From contig NC_135361.1 of the NCBI RefSeq assembly GCF_051622035.1, positions 29,877,205-29,941,204 on the forward strand: a stretch of DNA of 64,000 nt. The letters run 5' to 3'. The translations under genes were made by a program, and so were the position numbers. Every line of letters starts with the position of its first letter. Position 1 is the stretch's first letter. The notes under the pieces are model-generated. The model saw only the letters and a list, made by a program, of their open reading frames with translations. It ran no database searches and had not been told where the DNA came from. The stretch is from Arctopsyche grandis. Its lineage: Eukaryota > Arthropoda > Insecta > Trichoptera > Hydropsychidae. This document shows positions 23,431 through 36,600 of the stretch, in pieces.

Positions 23431-25055
23431 TCCCCTTTCAAATATAACGACTCATATATTTATTCCCTTTTATGAGATATAGGAAAATGATATATAGATT
23501 CATAATATTAATAAAAATCATTTATTTATTTATTTTCTTAGGAAAATTTATAGTTTTATTAAATTACAAAATTGATAACAAAAAATTAATTATTAAAAGA
23601 AAAACCATTTAAATGGAATGCCTTTTATTTTGCATTCAATGCACATATGTACGTACATATTCCATTATGGTTCATTATATAAATGAACTATTTATTATAC
23701 ATATATAAAACTATTGAAAAGTTTCATATACACTATTGCAAGCATTTTTTTGTAAAAATGTCTAGATGCTCAATAGTTTAAGGTATATCTATATAATGTA
23801 GCGTAAAAACTAATATATTTGAAATCAATACGACTAAAAAAAATATTATAAAATTGAATAAAAAAATAAAATAGGTGAATTTTTACAAAATAAAATCACA
23901 AACTTAAAAAAAGGATGTATTTATAGTAAGAAAAAAATGTTAATAATAAATATGTACAGTATGTATACTGAAATACCTGTTGAAAATGGTTATTGTATGA
24001 TTGGATTACTTATTTTAATACGTATGTACATGTTTACTAAAATAAATATACTATATGTATGTATATGCAGGGAGGATGTAATTTTGCTTTCAAACATGTT
24101 GTATATGTTTGGGTTTACTTAACACATATATTTTGTTTATAGAATGAATATGAAAGTATGTCAGATACACTCTCAAAGGATTCGTCTAATGTAAAACGTT
24201 CCAAGGATTATCAAACGGTGTAACTTTTGCTATTTATGCAGATCTACCTGTAGGTAAAAACACACACGTAACTCACATTGGTGAAAATTTGATTTCAGAC
24301 TCAAACTCTGAAAATAGTCCGAGTAAATAAATAACGAAACGTTTCAGTTTAACGATCGCACCGTGCTCGTATCAAATCTTGCACTTTGATTCGGAAAAAA
24401 AATTATCATCGAACACGACCAACGTAAATAATTACAAGGCAACTGGATAAAAAAAACACAAACAAACCAATCATGAATAGAACTATTTATATATCAATGC
24501 GAGCTACGAATATCATTTGACCTGAAGGTTATAGATACATACGTAATAGGTGTGCTGTAAAATGAAAATATAAAATTGAGATGAATAGTAGGATCGTGTT
24601 ACTCGTTATTTTGCCGTCACGTTGTTTGCAATTTGATGCCGGAAAATTGAATGCCGGGAAAAGCAGTTGTCTTTTCCATGAAAAGTGCAATCCCATTCGC
24701 GTACGCGCTCGTCGAAGATAAATCGTGAAATATTCAATCGGCGGATAAAACGACATTACTTTCCACGCGAAATGAGATTTTTCCCATGGAAAGTAAATAA
24801 TACAAAGTATAGTGCGTTATTTATTTTAATATATATCAAATGATTTAATTCTCAAAAACTCAACTCATTGAATTCAAATATACCTATGAATTTACCGGAT
24901 AATAGGTTGACCCGAGTTCAACTCTCGACTGAGCCAACGAATGAAATTATTCAAAGTTTAGGCATTTTATCAATTTATATTCGTTGAGCGTTATCTACAC
25001 ACACACACACAGAATAGCGCTTGCGTTTTTCCGTTTTTAAACGCTGGATAAGTCA
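23431..25055. other. No gene recognised
   Basis: Very AT-rich to 24300. A more complex patch at 24600-24790 includes CCGGAAAATTG and TTTTCC words similar to those in the patches at 18650, 38660 and 63000. A CA-repeat with 'cagaatagcgct' at 24990-25020 recurs at 40385-40430. Confidence 0.45.
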
Positions 25056-25059
25056 GATT

Positions 25060-25160
25060 ACAATGATTTTAACTCGGGAACGGGAAAAACGGGAATGGGA
25101 ACAGGAACGGGAATTGCATGCGTTATTGTGGCATTGCAATGCATGCATGGTTCAGATAGT
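25060..25160 (+). mobile_element. Helitron-like family 1, 3' end fragment
   Basis: GGGAAC/GGGAAT repeats, then the hairpin GCATGCGTT ... AATGCATGC and 'atggttcagatag' at the terminus (CTAG changed to ATAG). The 5' part is lost. Confidence 0.6.
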
Positions 25161-25317
25161 TGAAAAATATTTTTTTGTAGGGGTGGGTGGAGGATCCAAA
25201 TAAAAGTCACTCCACAGCAGTTATTGGGTGATTAAGGAGATTCACACACCGCCAGTGCTACTTCCAGAATGCTCTCCCATGCCAAGTGTACTTCCTTTTA
25301 AAGGACAGGTTGCTCAC

Positions 25318-25574
25318 TGTAGCGTCTGTTTATCTATTGCTTAGTCACATACGCTTTTAAGTAAGTCCCACGCTAGGAATTATCGGTATAGTTCTTGGAA
25401 TTAGCGGAGATGCTGCTCTCAGTTCTGAGAGCTCTAGTGGGCAGTGACCGAGTGCCGTTCCCGACCACTAAGTCAATTTGGGGGTCTACATTATAACCCC
25501 CCCCCCCGCATTTAAGGCGGGAGATAATTTTCGAATCCAATTAAAACGGTGGCTCCTTTTTTGCCTACGCTACA
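25318..25574. mobile_element. Candidate solo LTR or small TIR element
   Basis: 257 bp with 8-bp perfect terminal inverted repeats TGTAGCGT / ACGCTACA, so it has TG...CA ends. Its base composition is unlike the surrounding DNA and it contains a C11-12 tract. No target-site duplication is visible and no retroviral-like coding lies beside it, so this remains weak. Confidence 0.3.
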
Positions 25575-25579
25575 ATATA

Positions 25580-26990
25580 ATATATTTTAGGCATAATATT
25601 TTGACGAGCTTAAGCTTAATTGCGTAAACAAATTATATTGTAATATTATAATGAATAACTTTCTATATGATGGTTATTTGATATTTTTTGTGACGAAAAA
25701 AAGAGGGATTTGATTAAAATTTAAATATTTTAGTTAATATGCTTTTGTGAACGATACGCGAAGTTGCTTTTCATCAAATTCAATATGAAACATGAAATTC
25801 ACTTTTTTGACGTTGCAGTTTCATATACAGAACAAGAATGCTGTGCAATATCAATTAAATTTTGAATATTTAGATCTTAACAATGCAAATGTAATATATA
25901 ATATTCCGAGGAACGCTAGAAACTCTTTATTTTAGTAAGAAGTAAGAAGAAAAAAAATTATACGTTTCAAATTTATTATATGTAGTATATATGTATGTTA
26001 CATATGTATTTATAATATGTAAGGCCGGAGAGAAAAACGTAAAATTCAGATTTTCATCGATTGACTTTTGTCGTATTTAGGAACGTTAAAAAAATGATTG
26101 ATGTGCCGTATTGACGTATTTAAGGAACGTTAATAGTTATGATTAAACAATGTCCTGTGCCTCTAAGCAATCGATTTATCTCGACAAAAAATTAGTTTTT
26201 TTCATATATCTTTTTTTTTAATATTTTTTTTACTATTTTCAAAAAAAAATAACGCTTAATATTCACCAATTGAAATTTGTTTGGGTCGATTATGATACAT
26301 TTTGACTGATTAACGAGAATTCAAAATCGCCGTCTAGTTCAAAAGTCCAGATACAAAGCATGCTGCGCTCGCATGTTTAGAGGAAGTGAAAAAATATTTT
26401 CAGAATTTGGTTATTTCGAAAATAAAACTCGTTGAGAGTTTCATTGAGTATATATCTTTAATTTGAATACAACAAAATAATTTTTTTATGAAATATAAAG
26501 AGGCCAAAATACCTGTTTTGACGTAATCATGAAATTTTACGTAAAAATAGGTCATTTTGGTCTCCTTATATTCTATAAAGTTCGTTCTTTTTTTGGTATT
26601 TTTTATTTTCAAATTACATTTACAAACATACCTGTCAATTTTTTTTATTCGCAAAAATAAGATAAATGTAAGTTGAGTTTGTTAAAATCAGTTTGGATAT
26701 TTGCCTGAGTACAATTTTCCCACGCGCCTGCATCAGAACGTGTGTTTAATACAATGTGAATTATTAACGAGACTTTGAAAGCCGTTATTTTGCATCAAAG
26801 TAGGCATTTTCTCCTTTTCCCTTGCACGAGCAGCACGAATTTCATTACGCCCTTAATAAGGGCAATAAGTTTTCAAAGACGGTCTGAAACGTGCACTCCT
26901 CTCGAAAAGCGAGATTATTTCACAGGTGAAAAATAAACTGGCTTAACTGGAAATGATTGAAAACGGAATCGTTTATGAAGAAGCTGTCTA
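25580..26990. other. No gene recognised
   Basis: AT-rich with many homopolymer runs. 26700-26960 is more complex but has no meaningful open frame. Nothing can be named. Confidence 0.6.
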
Positions 26991-26999
26991 TAGTATATT

Positions 27000-27720
27000 A
27001 TTATTTATTATTTTATATTAATAATTACAATAATATGACCAATTTGACCTGACAGGTTGTGCCAAAGTCACACACTAGTCTTACAAAAAAAGAAAAGAAC
27101 AATAAAAATTACCAATCATTCATCTCATTCAAATAGACTCGTGTTCGAATCTTATGAAAGTGACCAGCTCATCAACATGACTATTGAACAGGTCCAAATG
27201 TTCATCTATCACATTAAGAAACCGAAAAGCCTTTACAAGAGACGAGTTATTGAAAGCAGACGTTTTCGCAGGAATAGGTTGGAAAAGTAAATGATGACGC
27301 AAAGCTCTACCACATTCAGGCGCCGAATATTTAAATTCCAATAAAATCGAAGGGTTGTCAATTCTTCTCTTTAAGACTCCAAAGAAATATTTGGAAATAA
27401 CAATAATTCTTTTCGAAGATAGTGAGTCAAAGCCTAGGATACCTTGTAAAAAGACAGTTGGAAATAAATAGGAGTAATATTTATATTTCCTCATATAGAG
27501 ACATCTAAGAAACTTTTTTTGAACTCTTTTTATCAGGAGAGAGAATTTAATTTCAGTGGGACTCAAAATTATAGACCCAAACTCTAATATGCTCCGGACA
27601 AGCGAACAATAAAACAACACCATTATACTTGGATCTTGGAAGTAGTGAGCATTGCGCAAAACAAATCCAAGCATTTTGGTAGCCCTACAGCACATATCTG
27701 AAATATGAGTCGAAATTTTA
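27000..27720 (-). pseudogene. 5'-truncated LINE, ORF2 C-terminal part and 3' end
   Basis: The minus-strand frame (27695 to 27129, 188 codons) reads CRATKMLGFVLRNA, LVRSILEFGSIILSP, RVQKKFLRCLYMRKY and YLFPTVFLQGILGFDSL. This matches the region after the RT domain of the intact LINE at 53187-56030. Downstream the 3' end folds into a small hairpin (27050-27070; TGAC, TTTGGCACAACCT loop, GTCA) and an AATAAT-rich tail. Endonuclease and RT are absent. It is related to the short piece at 50590. Confidence 0.88.
27050..27070 (-). other. LINE 3' stem-loop
   Basis: Minus strand: TGAC, then TTTGGCACAACCT, then GTCA. Loop and position match the hairpins ending three other LINEs and the SINEs of this window. 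It is probably the recognition structure for target-primed reverse transcription. Confidence 0.6.
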
Positions 27721-28519
27721 CATCATTTAAAAAAAATAATGAAGCTCGTCGTTTATATACTAATAGAATGATGCCACAAACAAGGCTATGTAAGTATTTA
27801 TGTAATTCTAAGTCCAGCTTCGGATTTCAGTCATCCGATATCGGCCCATCAACTCCCAACAAATCGAACTAAAAACAATTGTACGATTACAATAATAAGA
27901 TGTCCTTCTTCGAGATAATATCGGCATGGAATCGTGCTTGTAAGTTATTTTAATATTAAATGCCGGAATCCCATTTTTAATTATTGAAAATTTGTGATGT
28001 CACTCTTTTGCTTTACAATCTTTCAAAAAAAATCATAAAAAAAATTCTGTTATGGTCAACCTGAAGTGAGTTAAATTTGTGCAATGTGTTGATAAGGACG
28101 TTATATAATTTATTTATTTTTTTAAATTATTTCTTATTTAACTATGTAATATTATTACAATAAAATTCAATGCAAGGTCTTTAATAATATTACAGTAAGT
28201 TTTGCTGTCCATAACATAACGTTGACAATTACTTTAACCGTCTAAAAAATATTAATTTCCATTCATTTAAAATATATAATGTATTCCATAAATAATTTAA
28301 TAATATCAAAAAATTAATTTTTTGTATTAAAATTTCATTAATGTAAATATTAAAAAGTAACAAGAAATAAAAGTCTAATTCTACCGACCGCTATATGCTC
28401 GAACAATGCTATATTTATTGATCAAAATGCAATGCGAAACTGAAACGAAATGTAACTGGCCATCGCGAAAGCACGTACATTTTACGCAAGGCGCATGCTA
28501 TATATTTTTATTTTATCTT
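27721..28519. other. No gene recognised
   Basis: AT-rich, without repeats that I can match inside the window and without significant open frames. Confidence 0.6.
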
Positions 28520-28914
28520 TTTAATTTGTACCAGGAAGGCCTAACAGGTACCCCAAATGCACCTTCCTGGTTAGAAACATAGTACATTTGATAGAAATAT
28601 TATTAGTATTATACAAAGTACATATCAAATCATATGCACAGAGATATTTATGGTCAAATTTGTAAATTTGCAGCATTTTATAGACTTAACCGAAATTCGT
28701 GATTGCTAAAAATTTAAGATTTTGCGAGAAAATGGGTAAGGTTGCCAAATTGTAGGAACCGTTTGAATGAAAATCAGATAAATTGGCAAACTCTGATAGG
28801 AAACGATCGACCTGGAGTGACAAATCCAAGGACTGGCCAGCAGAAAACAGTGGGATTTGAACCTGTGACCACTATTCAAAGGATTATATGCTAACTACTA
28901 GTCTATTCTGCTGG
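28520..28914 (-). mobile_element. SINE family A, full length
   Basis: Minus strand: CCAGCAGAATAGACTAGTAG head, B box 'aggttcaaatccc', core 'gtttcctatcagagtttgcc' and tail hairpin CCAGGAAGGT ... GCCTTCCTGG with an A-rich end. The tail has one stem mismatch. Confidence 0.85.
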
Positions 28915-28950
28915 TATGTTATATGTAGTGGTATAGTGCTAAATAAGAAT

Positions 28951-29345
28951 GAACCAGAGCGGTGTTTAATTTTTACGACCCTCCTCCCCCTTGCTTCGTT
29001 ACTTTTATAATATGTATCCTTATATTGGTAGTTCAAATATTTATAAAAAAAATCAAATGCTAATAAATAAATATTCTTACGTGTTGAAATTATGATGTTT
29101 TTTACATACCTCCTTTACGTTTCACATGGCTTTCGTGTTAGTGGTCATTTTTATCTCTTATCCGATCGTTTTCATACTTTTCCATATTGCTCATTTTGGT
29201 CATCAATACACGTTAATATATCGTCTGCCATTACGTTGGAGATAAAATATCGTATACAATGCGTATCAAATATCCAGAATCTCGGATACGGTGACGTCTA
29301 TGACGGTACGCCAAGCTACCAAAATCTATCTTCAACCTTTTCGCC
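28951..29345 (+). mobile_element. hAT-related body fragment
   Basis: 28951-29000 matches 8229-8275. 29100-29260 ('acatacctcctttacgtttc', 'cgatcgttttcatact', 'ccatattgctcattttggtc') matches 49195-49350 inside the complete hAT element. No terminal repeats are present; the open frame at 29092-29349 is not recognised. Confidence 0.55.
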
Positions 29346-29680
29346 TTGATATGCGATATCAGATTTTAATTGTTTAAACGTCTATAATTCACTCTTTATT
29401 TTATGAAATTTGCTCTATAGGTTCTCGTTATCTCTAATATATAAATATTTATAGTTTTAACTCTCATATGTATATATAAATTTCAAATTTGGCGTGTAGA
29501 TTCTCGTAGGGTAATACACGATATATATTGATTTTTGGCCAAATATGTCAGATTTTTATATTTTATAAAAACTTACATACTGCATCCTCTTAAACAAGTT
29601 TCGATTGAAACCCGCGTTTGTGTGTCAACAGCTGATCGATGTATTCTCAACCAGTTTTTCACGTAGAGTTTTGAATCTCA

Positions 29681-30202
29681 CATCTTAATGCTGACCAACG
29701 CCGATCGGCATTTATCCAACAAGTCCATGAGCCTGAAAAACGCCGATAGGTGTTGTATTTTGAGCATGTACAATGTAAACAAGAATACTACCCGCTAAGC
29801 CTTTCCAGATAGCATTGAAAAAAAATGCACTGAACATGGAACATGGCATAGAATTTACCGATGGAAATCCCCCGACTGCTGAGTATTTTAGATTCTGGCT
29901 TGGCATTTAGATTGTGAGCACTACATTTAAACAACAATGAAGAAGATGAAACTAGTTTTGGAAGAATATGTACATTCGTTAATAGACTTCTTTTGTTTAT
30001 TTTATATTGTTGCAAGATATATTAGAGAGTCTAAACACACCTTTACAAAACTCGAAATCCTCGGGAGTAGTTTATTTGGATTGGCTTCAATTTTTATAAC
30101 TGCTTGCTATTGGATTTCTAAATAATTCTAGTTGGCAATGTTGGCGAAATTTTCAGCGTGGCGGGCTTTCAACAGAAAAGACGTCAGCACTCAAAGGGTT
30201 AA
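29681..30202. mobile_element. piggyBac-like nonautonomous element, copy 1
   Basis: The right end reads (outside inward) CCCTTTGAGTGCTGACG and abuts TTAA (30199-30202). The left end is eroded ('catcttaatgctgacc'). TTAA targets and CCC-starting ends are the hallmark of piggyBac. The body matches 50887-51340 in order. No DDD transposase is recognisable, although short hydrophobic frames occur (29937-30125). Confidence 0.6.
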
Positions 30203-30405
30203 TAAACATCAGGGTTGCAATATGTTTAATGAATAATCTGGATCGTTTGTCTGTTACAATCAAGTTCATATTGATGAAATCTCTTTCACATTCTGCAAAA
30301 CTACATGGCACAATTTATAGCACTCCATTCATATGATAGAATAAATATCCAACTTTGAAATTGAATACTTTCACGGTGAAAAGCTATAAATTTGCTTTGA
30401 GCAAT

Positions 30406-30589
30406 TCTAAAATATAATATATAAGTTTGAAAGAGACTTTGTATGTATGTATGTTTGTTTGTTTGGGTCGTGAATATTCAAATAAATTTAAATAAAATAA
30501 AAAAATAGTAATCAAATGTTTACTTTTAGATTGGCCATGTTTAAGAGGTTTATATTACAAATACCGAGCAAAGCCGGGAAAACCACTAG
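30406..30589 (+). mobile_element. Helitron-like family 2, complete short copy
   Basis: 5' TCTAAAATATAATATATAAG, then 'gaaagagactttgtatgtat'. The 3' end is a GC hairpin 'ccgagcaaagccggg' followed by AAAACCACTAG and a T. Two minus-strand relatives are at 39738 and 41735. 184 bp, non-coding. Confidence 0.65.
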
Positions 30590-30599
30590 TCATATATAC

Positions 30600-31867
30600 A
30601 CATGTATGTATGTACATATATAAAAATAATTATGTGAATTTAGAGACGACTATTTATATTTAAGTTGAGTTCCCTCATTTTATCTATCCTCAAGTGCGTA
30701 TGGTCAATAGTTCAAAGAATGTTTTCAATCGAAGTTTTTGGGTGGTTTTAGATGAATAAGGCCATAAATTTCATCAATGAGATTTAAAGTACGAGTGGGA
30801 AGTTTAATACAACTAAGTACTTACATACATTCTCAAAATATTTTGAATTGTGTTCTATTAAATTATGTATTCTTGAAATTTTGCCGTTGAAAAGTAAAGC
30901 AGTACACTCACTTACGTTCGTAAATTTTACAAATACAAACCCATTGCGAGTGTGTGTGTGTGTGTTTATTTCGGCATTAGAGAGAACGAATTTTCAAAAG
31001 AGCGTTATCTCTCTTCACATAGGATAAGGGAAAATTTAGGGCATCTTAATTTTTTTCCATCTGGTCCCCCTCGAAACGAGCCGAATTTAACGATTCTTAG
31101 CGACGTTATCGTTAAAACACGGACCCATAACGGGCAACAGGGAAATTTTTGATGTGAAAATTGTCGCCAATTAAAGGGAGGGGTGGCATAGGAGGGGGCT
31201 GGTCTTCGCATTCTGAAAGTCGAAACTTTTTCCTTAATTAAAGACGTCAATTAGGGGCGCGCTTTCACGAAATGAGTCACTTTTTAATTTCACACGACCA
31301 ATTCGATCGTTCACATCGGCTTTGAGTCTGTATGAAACTTTTACCAGAAGCAGTGGATGATACGTAAGAATTTCGCGCACGGAAAATGCGAAACGCTTAT
31401 TGCGAAAGTTTCGAGTGCTCTCTCTTTTCGGCCCGTTTCACGACGGTGATTGCTGTTTGAAAAATTGATGTAAATACGGCGATAACTCTTGAGAAGTCTT
31501 TATAACTAAGTGCTTGGACTGTCAAATGGCAGTTGATGGTCAAACATTTCATCGTGTTTGAAAAGAAATATATTTCAAAGGAGCTGTTTTATATCAATGT
31601 ATGAATTCAGATCCATTTTAGTCATAAAGCATTTAGTTATACATATATTTGAATTTAATAATATATACCTACATATACTGTTATTGTTATAAAAAATAAA
31701 TATTCAATTCACGAAACCAAGTGTTTCTGTATTTAAAAATATTACACAAAGAAAGTTACAATAAGATACAAATGTAGATAACAAATTTGTTGGTCCTAAA
31801 TTAAACATCGTAGATTTACACTCTTATATTACTACATGCATGTACAATGTATGTATGTAACTAGCAG
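30600..31867. other. No gene; complex island
   Basis: The 30950-31450 segment is compositionally balanced and free of recognised repeats, with overlapping short open frames on both strands that look like chance. It may be unique regulatory DNA. The rest is AT-rich. Confidence 0.45.
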
Positions 31868-32535
31868 TATTTTAGTTACGAATTGAATCTGACAGAATAT
31901 CTAATGCTAATCCTAGAGACGTTAACAGTAGCGTGGTTTAGTGGTGAATGTTGAATTATCTCGTACTTGATGTTACAAGTTCGATTCCCGCTAAGTCTCG
32001 CTATTGGCCAGATCTTGATTTGTCAAGGTCGATCGTTTCTTATCAGAATTTGCCAATTTTTCTAATTTTCATTGAAACGATTCCTGTAAAATTGGCGTTT
32101 CCTTCCCAATTTTCTGTTGCGAACCTTTAGTTATTGTTATATCTTAGGTTTCGCCATATTGCTCACCATAGATGTCTCTGTGGTTGTTTATCGAATATAA
32201 AATTCGTATTGTTACATGAAAGTTATTCATCGTTATTTATCGTATTAATACGATGTTTGTAATATCTGAACATATATGTCAGATATTGTTTAGATTTACA
32301 TGTATCTATGTAATAATTATGTGGACCAGGAAGGCGCATTTGGGGTTTACCTGTTAAGCCTTCCTGGTATATTTGTATATATGTATGTAAAAATATGTAT
32401 ATGTAAAATAAATAAAAATAAATAAATTTATTGTAATTATTATAATAATAAACTAAAATAAAATACCGAGTACGGTTGCATAATGTTTTTAGTACATTTG
32501 TTTTACATATTACAATTTTTGTGGAAAAAATTTAG
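31868..32535. repeat. Dispersed duplication, copy 2 (filled site)
   Basis: 31868-31925 and 32428-32535 together equal 19266-19476. A family B SINE occupies the gap. The comparison fixes both borders of the SINE to within a few bases. Confidence 0.8.
31926..32427 (+). mobile_element. SINE family B, full length
   Basis: Head GTAGCGTGGTTTAGTGG, B box 'aagttcgattcccgc', core, 'catagatgtctctgtgg' and the perfect 10-bp tail hairpin CCAGGAAGGC / GCCTTCCTGG (32326-32367) with a 22-nt loop and an AAATAAATA end. Nearly identical to 11950-12437. The paralogous empty site at about 19318-19330 shows no obvious long target-site duplication. Confidence 0.9.
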
Positions 32536-32857
32536 CCAGCACATGATCTAGCAGTAAATTCTAAGTAAATTAATTTGAGAAAAATTTAATATTATTAAGA
32601 TCATTGCAGATGTTTATACAGATGATGCTCAAAATAAAGCCATTATTAATTCATGGATTTAACTTATATTAGAGAATCATAGAATTGAATCTCTACGATT
32701 TATAGTAGAGGTCTTCCATGCAGTAAAATCATTACAGTTTTCTTATAAGCAAACTTTTATCTTAATTGGTATTTAAACATGCAAAGTTTCCCATCTAGTT
32801 GATTGAATATTCTTCCGGAAGCTGGAAACCCTCCAGCATGAATATAAAATCATTATA

Positions 32858-33325
32858 GCCAGCAGAATGGCTCGGTGTTTGCGTTTATGTTTAGCTACGA
32901 GAGGTTACCGGGTTCGATACCGTGCTGATATTTAATGCTGCTGGTCAGATTTGGATATTTGTGACTCCAAGTCGATCGTTTACTATCAGAGTTTGCCAAT
33001 TTATCTAATTTCATTGTTGAAACGGTTCCTCCATCAAATTGGCAAAAAACTCCTACCCACTATGTCACCAATAGCTGAATTTGATTTATGTACAATATGT
33101 AAAAATTTATGTACAAGTCTTTATCCATAAATGTCTCTATGGATTAATTAATTAATTAATCCATTGCTAATTTCGTGGTCTTCAGCATTTTGAAATTCAG
33201 CGATTTATGTAATAAGAAATGCTGCAATGTTTGTAAGTGGCTAGGAAGGCACATTGAGGCTTACCTGTTTGGCCTTTCAGGTATATTGTATGTATATATA
33301 TGTTAAAATAAAATGTATGTAGATG
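32858..33325 (+). mobile_element. SINE family A, full length
   Basis: CCAGCAGAATGGCTCGGTG head, B box GGGTTCGATACC, closing TGCTGCTGG, core, 'ataaatgtctctatggatt' and an eroded tail hairpin (CTAGGAAGGC / GGCCTTTCAGG). It lies 300 bp upstream of the CLIP-sushi-Kelch gene. Confidence 0.85.
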
Positions 33326-33626
33326 CAGAAATTTATCATATGAATGAAATTTAATAAAAAATATTTTATTGCACCATAATAGAATATGGAATGAACTTTT
33401 TCATTTCAATTTATTATATACGGCTGCAACTTTATAACGATACTTGTTTTTATATCGATGTGATACACATACGTGTTTTTAATTTTGAAACACTTTGCAT
33501 TGACCTTAAACCATAATACAGATAATACATATAACTCTGAGAGCGATAATGATATTTTACAAATTGTTTTAAATCAAGTCAACAGTGCTAGTTCTCAATA
33601 TGACTTGTGGTTGAATTGAAGTGAAA

Positions 33627-36600
33627 ATGTTTCGATTAAAATACATCATACTTGTCAATTCATTTGTATACATTTCATTCACTTTTTCTAATGGTGAGTA
33701 TTTCATATAGTTGTATTTGATATTGCTTCAAATTATTATATATGTAAACATACATATATTTTTTTAATTGTATTTTTTAGAGATGAGTTTACATTCAATC
33801 TTGAACTGCACAACTCCGAATGGTTCAGCGGGATTTTGCGTATATGACGAGGAATGCCCTCCATTGATGCAGATCAAATATAGTAAATCAAAAACACGAA
33901 ACGACTCGATGTTCTTGGCAAGTTCGTTTTGTGGATACGTCAGGGAAAAGTTAAAAGTGTGCTGCGAAACAAAAAATACAAGTTGGTGACTGACATGTCT
34001 GACCTTTATGAAGTTTATTTTGAAATCATTTTAATTTTTGATAATAAAAGGTTCGTGTCCGAGCATATACGAGCCAACTGTTGAATCTGTATGTCACTAT
34101 AGGGGTCATGAAATATCATGTAATGAGCCCATGCTCAATGGCGTACTGATGTATTCCAATTGTAAACCGAACCATATACCAGTCAATGCTTTGAATCGTT
34201 TAAAATGTGTGAACATGACTTGGGATCAACCGTTGCCTAAATGTAAATACAGTGAGTATATTACACATCTTACATTTACATAAGTATTTGTATGAAAATG
34301 GCATTAAATTAATGACATGATTTTGTATGTTCTTAGATTGTATGTATGAATGGAGATGCAATGCTCATTTAGTTATTGGCGAAAGGAGGTATGTATTTAT
34401 TTTTTAAATATTATATATTTACATAAACGTATATCTAAATTGAAAACTGTAGATTTCAATCAATCATTCTTGTATATGTATGTTACAGTGAAAGCATATT
34501 TCAAGTGAAAATGTATCAAACAATGAATTTACAACGTTTAACTCTATAAATTTAACCATAACAATCCAATCTTAAATGAATAGGGCCACCTCTTACTTAA
34601 CCAAACCTATCTTAACCCTTGAATAACACCAACTCTATCAATCTTATCTAAAATGAATTAAACTAACCCTTAAAATGTAACTGTTTATGATTTCACTGAA
34701 ACGTCATTGTAAATATATTTTTAGTTGAAATATATAATAATTTCACTGAGACATATATATGATCACATACATGTTCATAATTGATTCATCAAATTTTTAG
34801 ATATCCTGTCAACAGACAAATAATTCAATCGCTTAGCCAACGTTTCATAGAACTGTCCAGTTTAAATAATGAAGATGTCATTTTAAATGATATGGAAGAT
34901 ATTAATTCGTTAGCAGTTGCAAATTTATTGACATTCATACATACAAATAGAACATATGGTTTTTTTTTTTGATACTAAACAATATGTAATATAATATTAA
35001 AAAGAGCATAAATGTATACATACGTATACCATAATTCATATGAATTTTCATATTTTAGACTGGCAACCTAGACTTTATACTGATATGATTAAATTTTCAC
35101 ATTTGTTGAATATAAATGGTATAGATGATCTCTGTATCAAATTGCTAGAAAATGATGTGAATGTAAACAATTACTTGGAATTGCTACAAATTTATAAAAA
35201 GTCGAACAATTCAATGTTAATTTATCATGTTAAATTCTACATCGTGGACAATTTCCATGAGGTGATATCATTTTAATGAAATGTTCACTTTTCCATCTTT
35301 GAAAGCCTCCAAGAATATATGTTACGTTTTAGTTGATGTTAGAAGAACAATGGTTGAATTTGGACGTGTCTGATTTATATTGGATACTGGAGAGGGATGA
35401 TTTGAACGTTGAATGTGAAGGGCAAGTTTTTGAGGGCTTAAATCGGTGGATGCAAAAGGATTGGTCACGTCGTAAAGAGCATTTTACGAAAATGCTCAAA
35501 TTTATATTTTTGGATCGATTGCCTCCAAAGGTGAATTAACCAATTTTTTAATGCAGTTTCTTGTTATCTTATTTCATAGCTCTCGTTTCTTTAATTTAAT
35601 TAGGTGATTTTAGAAACTATAATGAAACTATGTGCTGAAGCTTCGAAGGATTGTGTTCCAATGCTTACTGACAAAGTCCACTGGAATAATGATCTCGATG
35701 TATCGAAACCTACAAGAAAATGTAGAAAATACAATAAATCGACTATTTTAATCATCGGAACCTATAATTTGGAAAGTGTTAGTAAATGCTTCATTACATG
35801 ATACGTTTAGTAAATTAAAAAATAATTCACACATTTAAAATGCTATATTAAAAAAATATATGCACAACATCATTTTCTTTAGACTTTATATTTTACTTAG
35901 TAAAAGCAATGAAGCTATATAAATGATCATAACAAAATATTGAAAGCACTTTTTACTACATAAAGTACATATTTATATGTATAATATGTGCATTAGAGTC
36001 CTTTTTAATGATATAAAATAATAATATTTATATCATTTTTAGATGACAATAAAAATTTATAACCCCGATGAAGGAATTTTATCTGACTTCACCGACATTA
36101 AAATGGAAAATGTATATTTTTCAACAGTCGTACTAAATAGGAAACTTATGATTTTCGGTGGAAAACTGAACATGCTTTACGATACGAATAGGGTTCGTGC
36201 AATATAAATGAAATTAATTTAAATATATGTATGTATGTAAATATTTTATGTAATTATACTTAAACAGGTATGGTCTCTTGATTTGGGCACAAAAAGGTTA
36301 AGAGAGTTATCAGAGATGAAAAAAAAGCGCAGTTTCTCATCGGCCGTCGTAATCGACGATTTAATTTACATCTGCGGAGGTTTCAACCCAAACGATGGTT
36401 ATTTAAATTCCGTTGAACGGTTAGAACTGTCTTATTGCAAATAGATTTTATGCCGAATTTATTATTCATCCAATTCCACTTATTTCAGGTACAATCCGGT
36501 TGATGGAACATGGAGTTTTATGGCACCAATGTTGACAACTCGTTATAATCATGCGTCAACCACATACGATGGCAAAATGTACGTGATTGGTGGATTGAAA

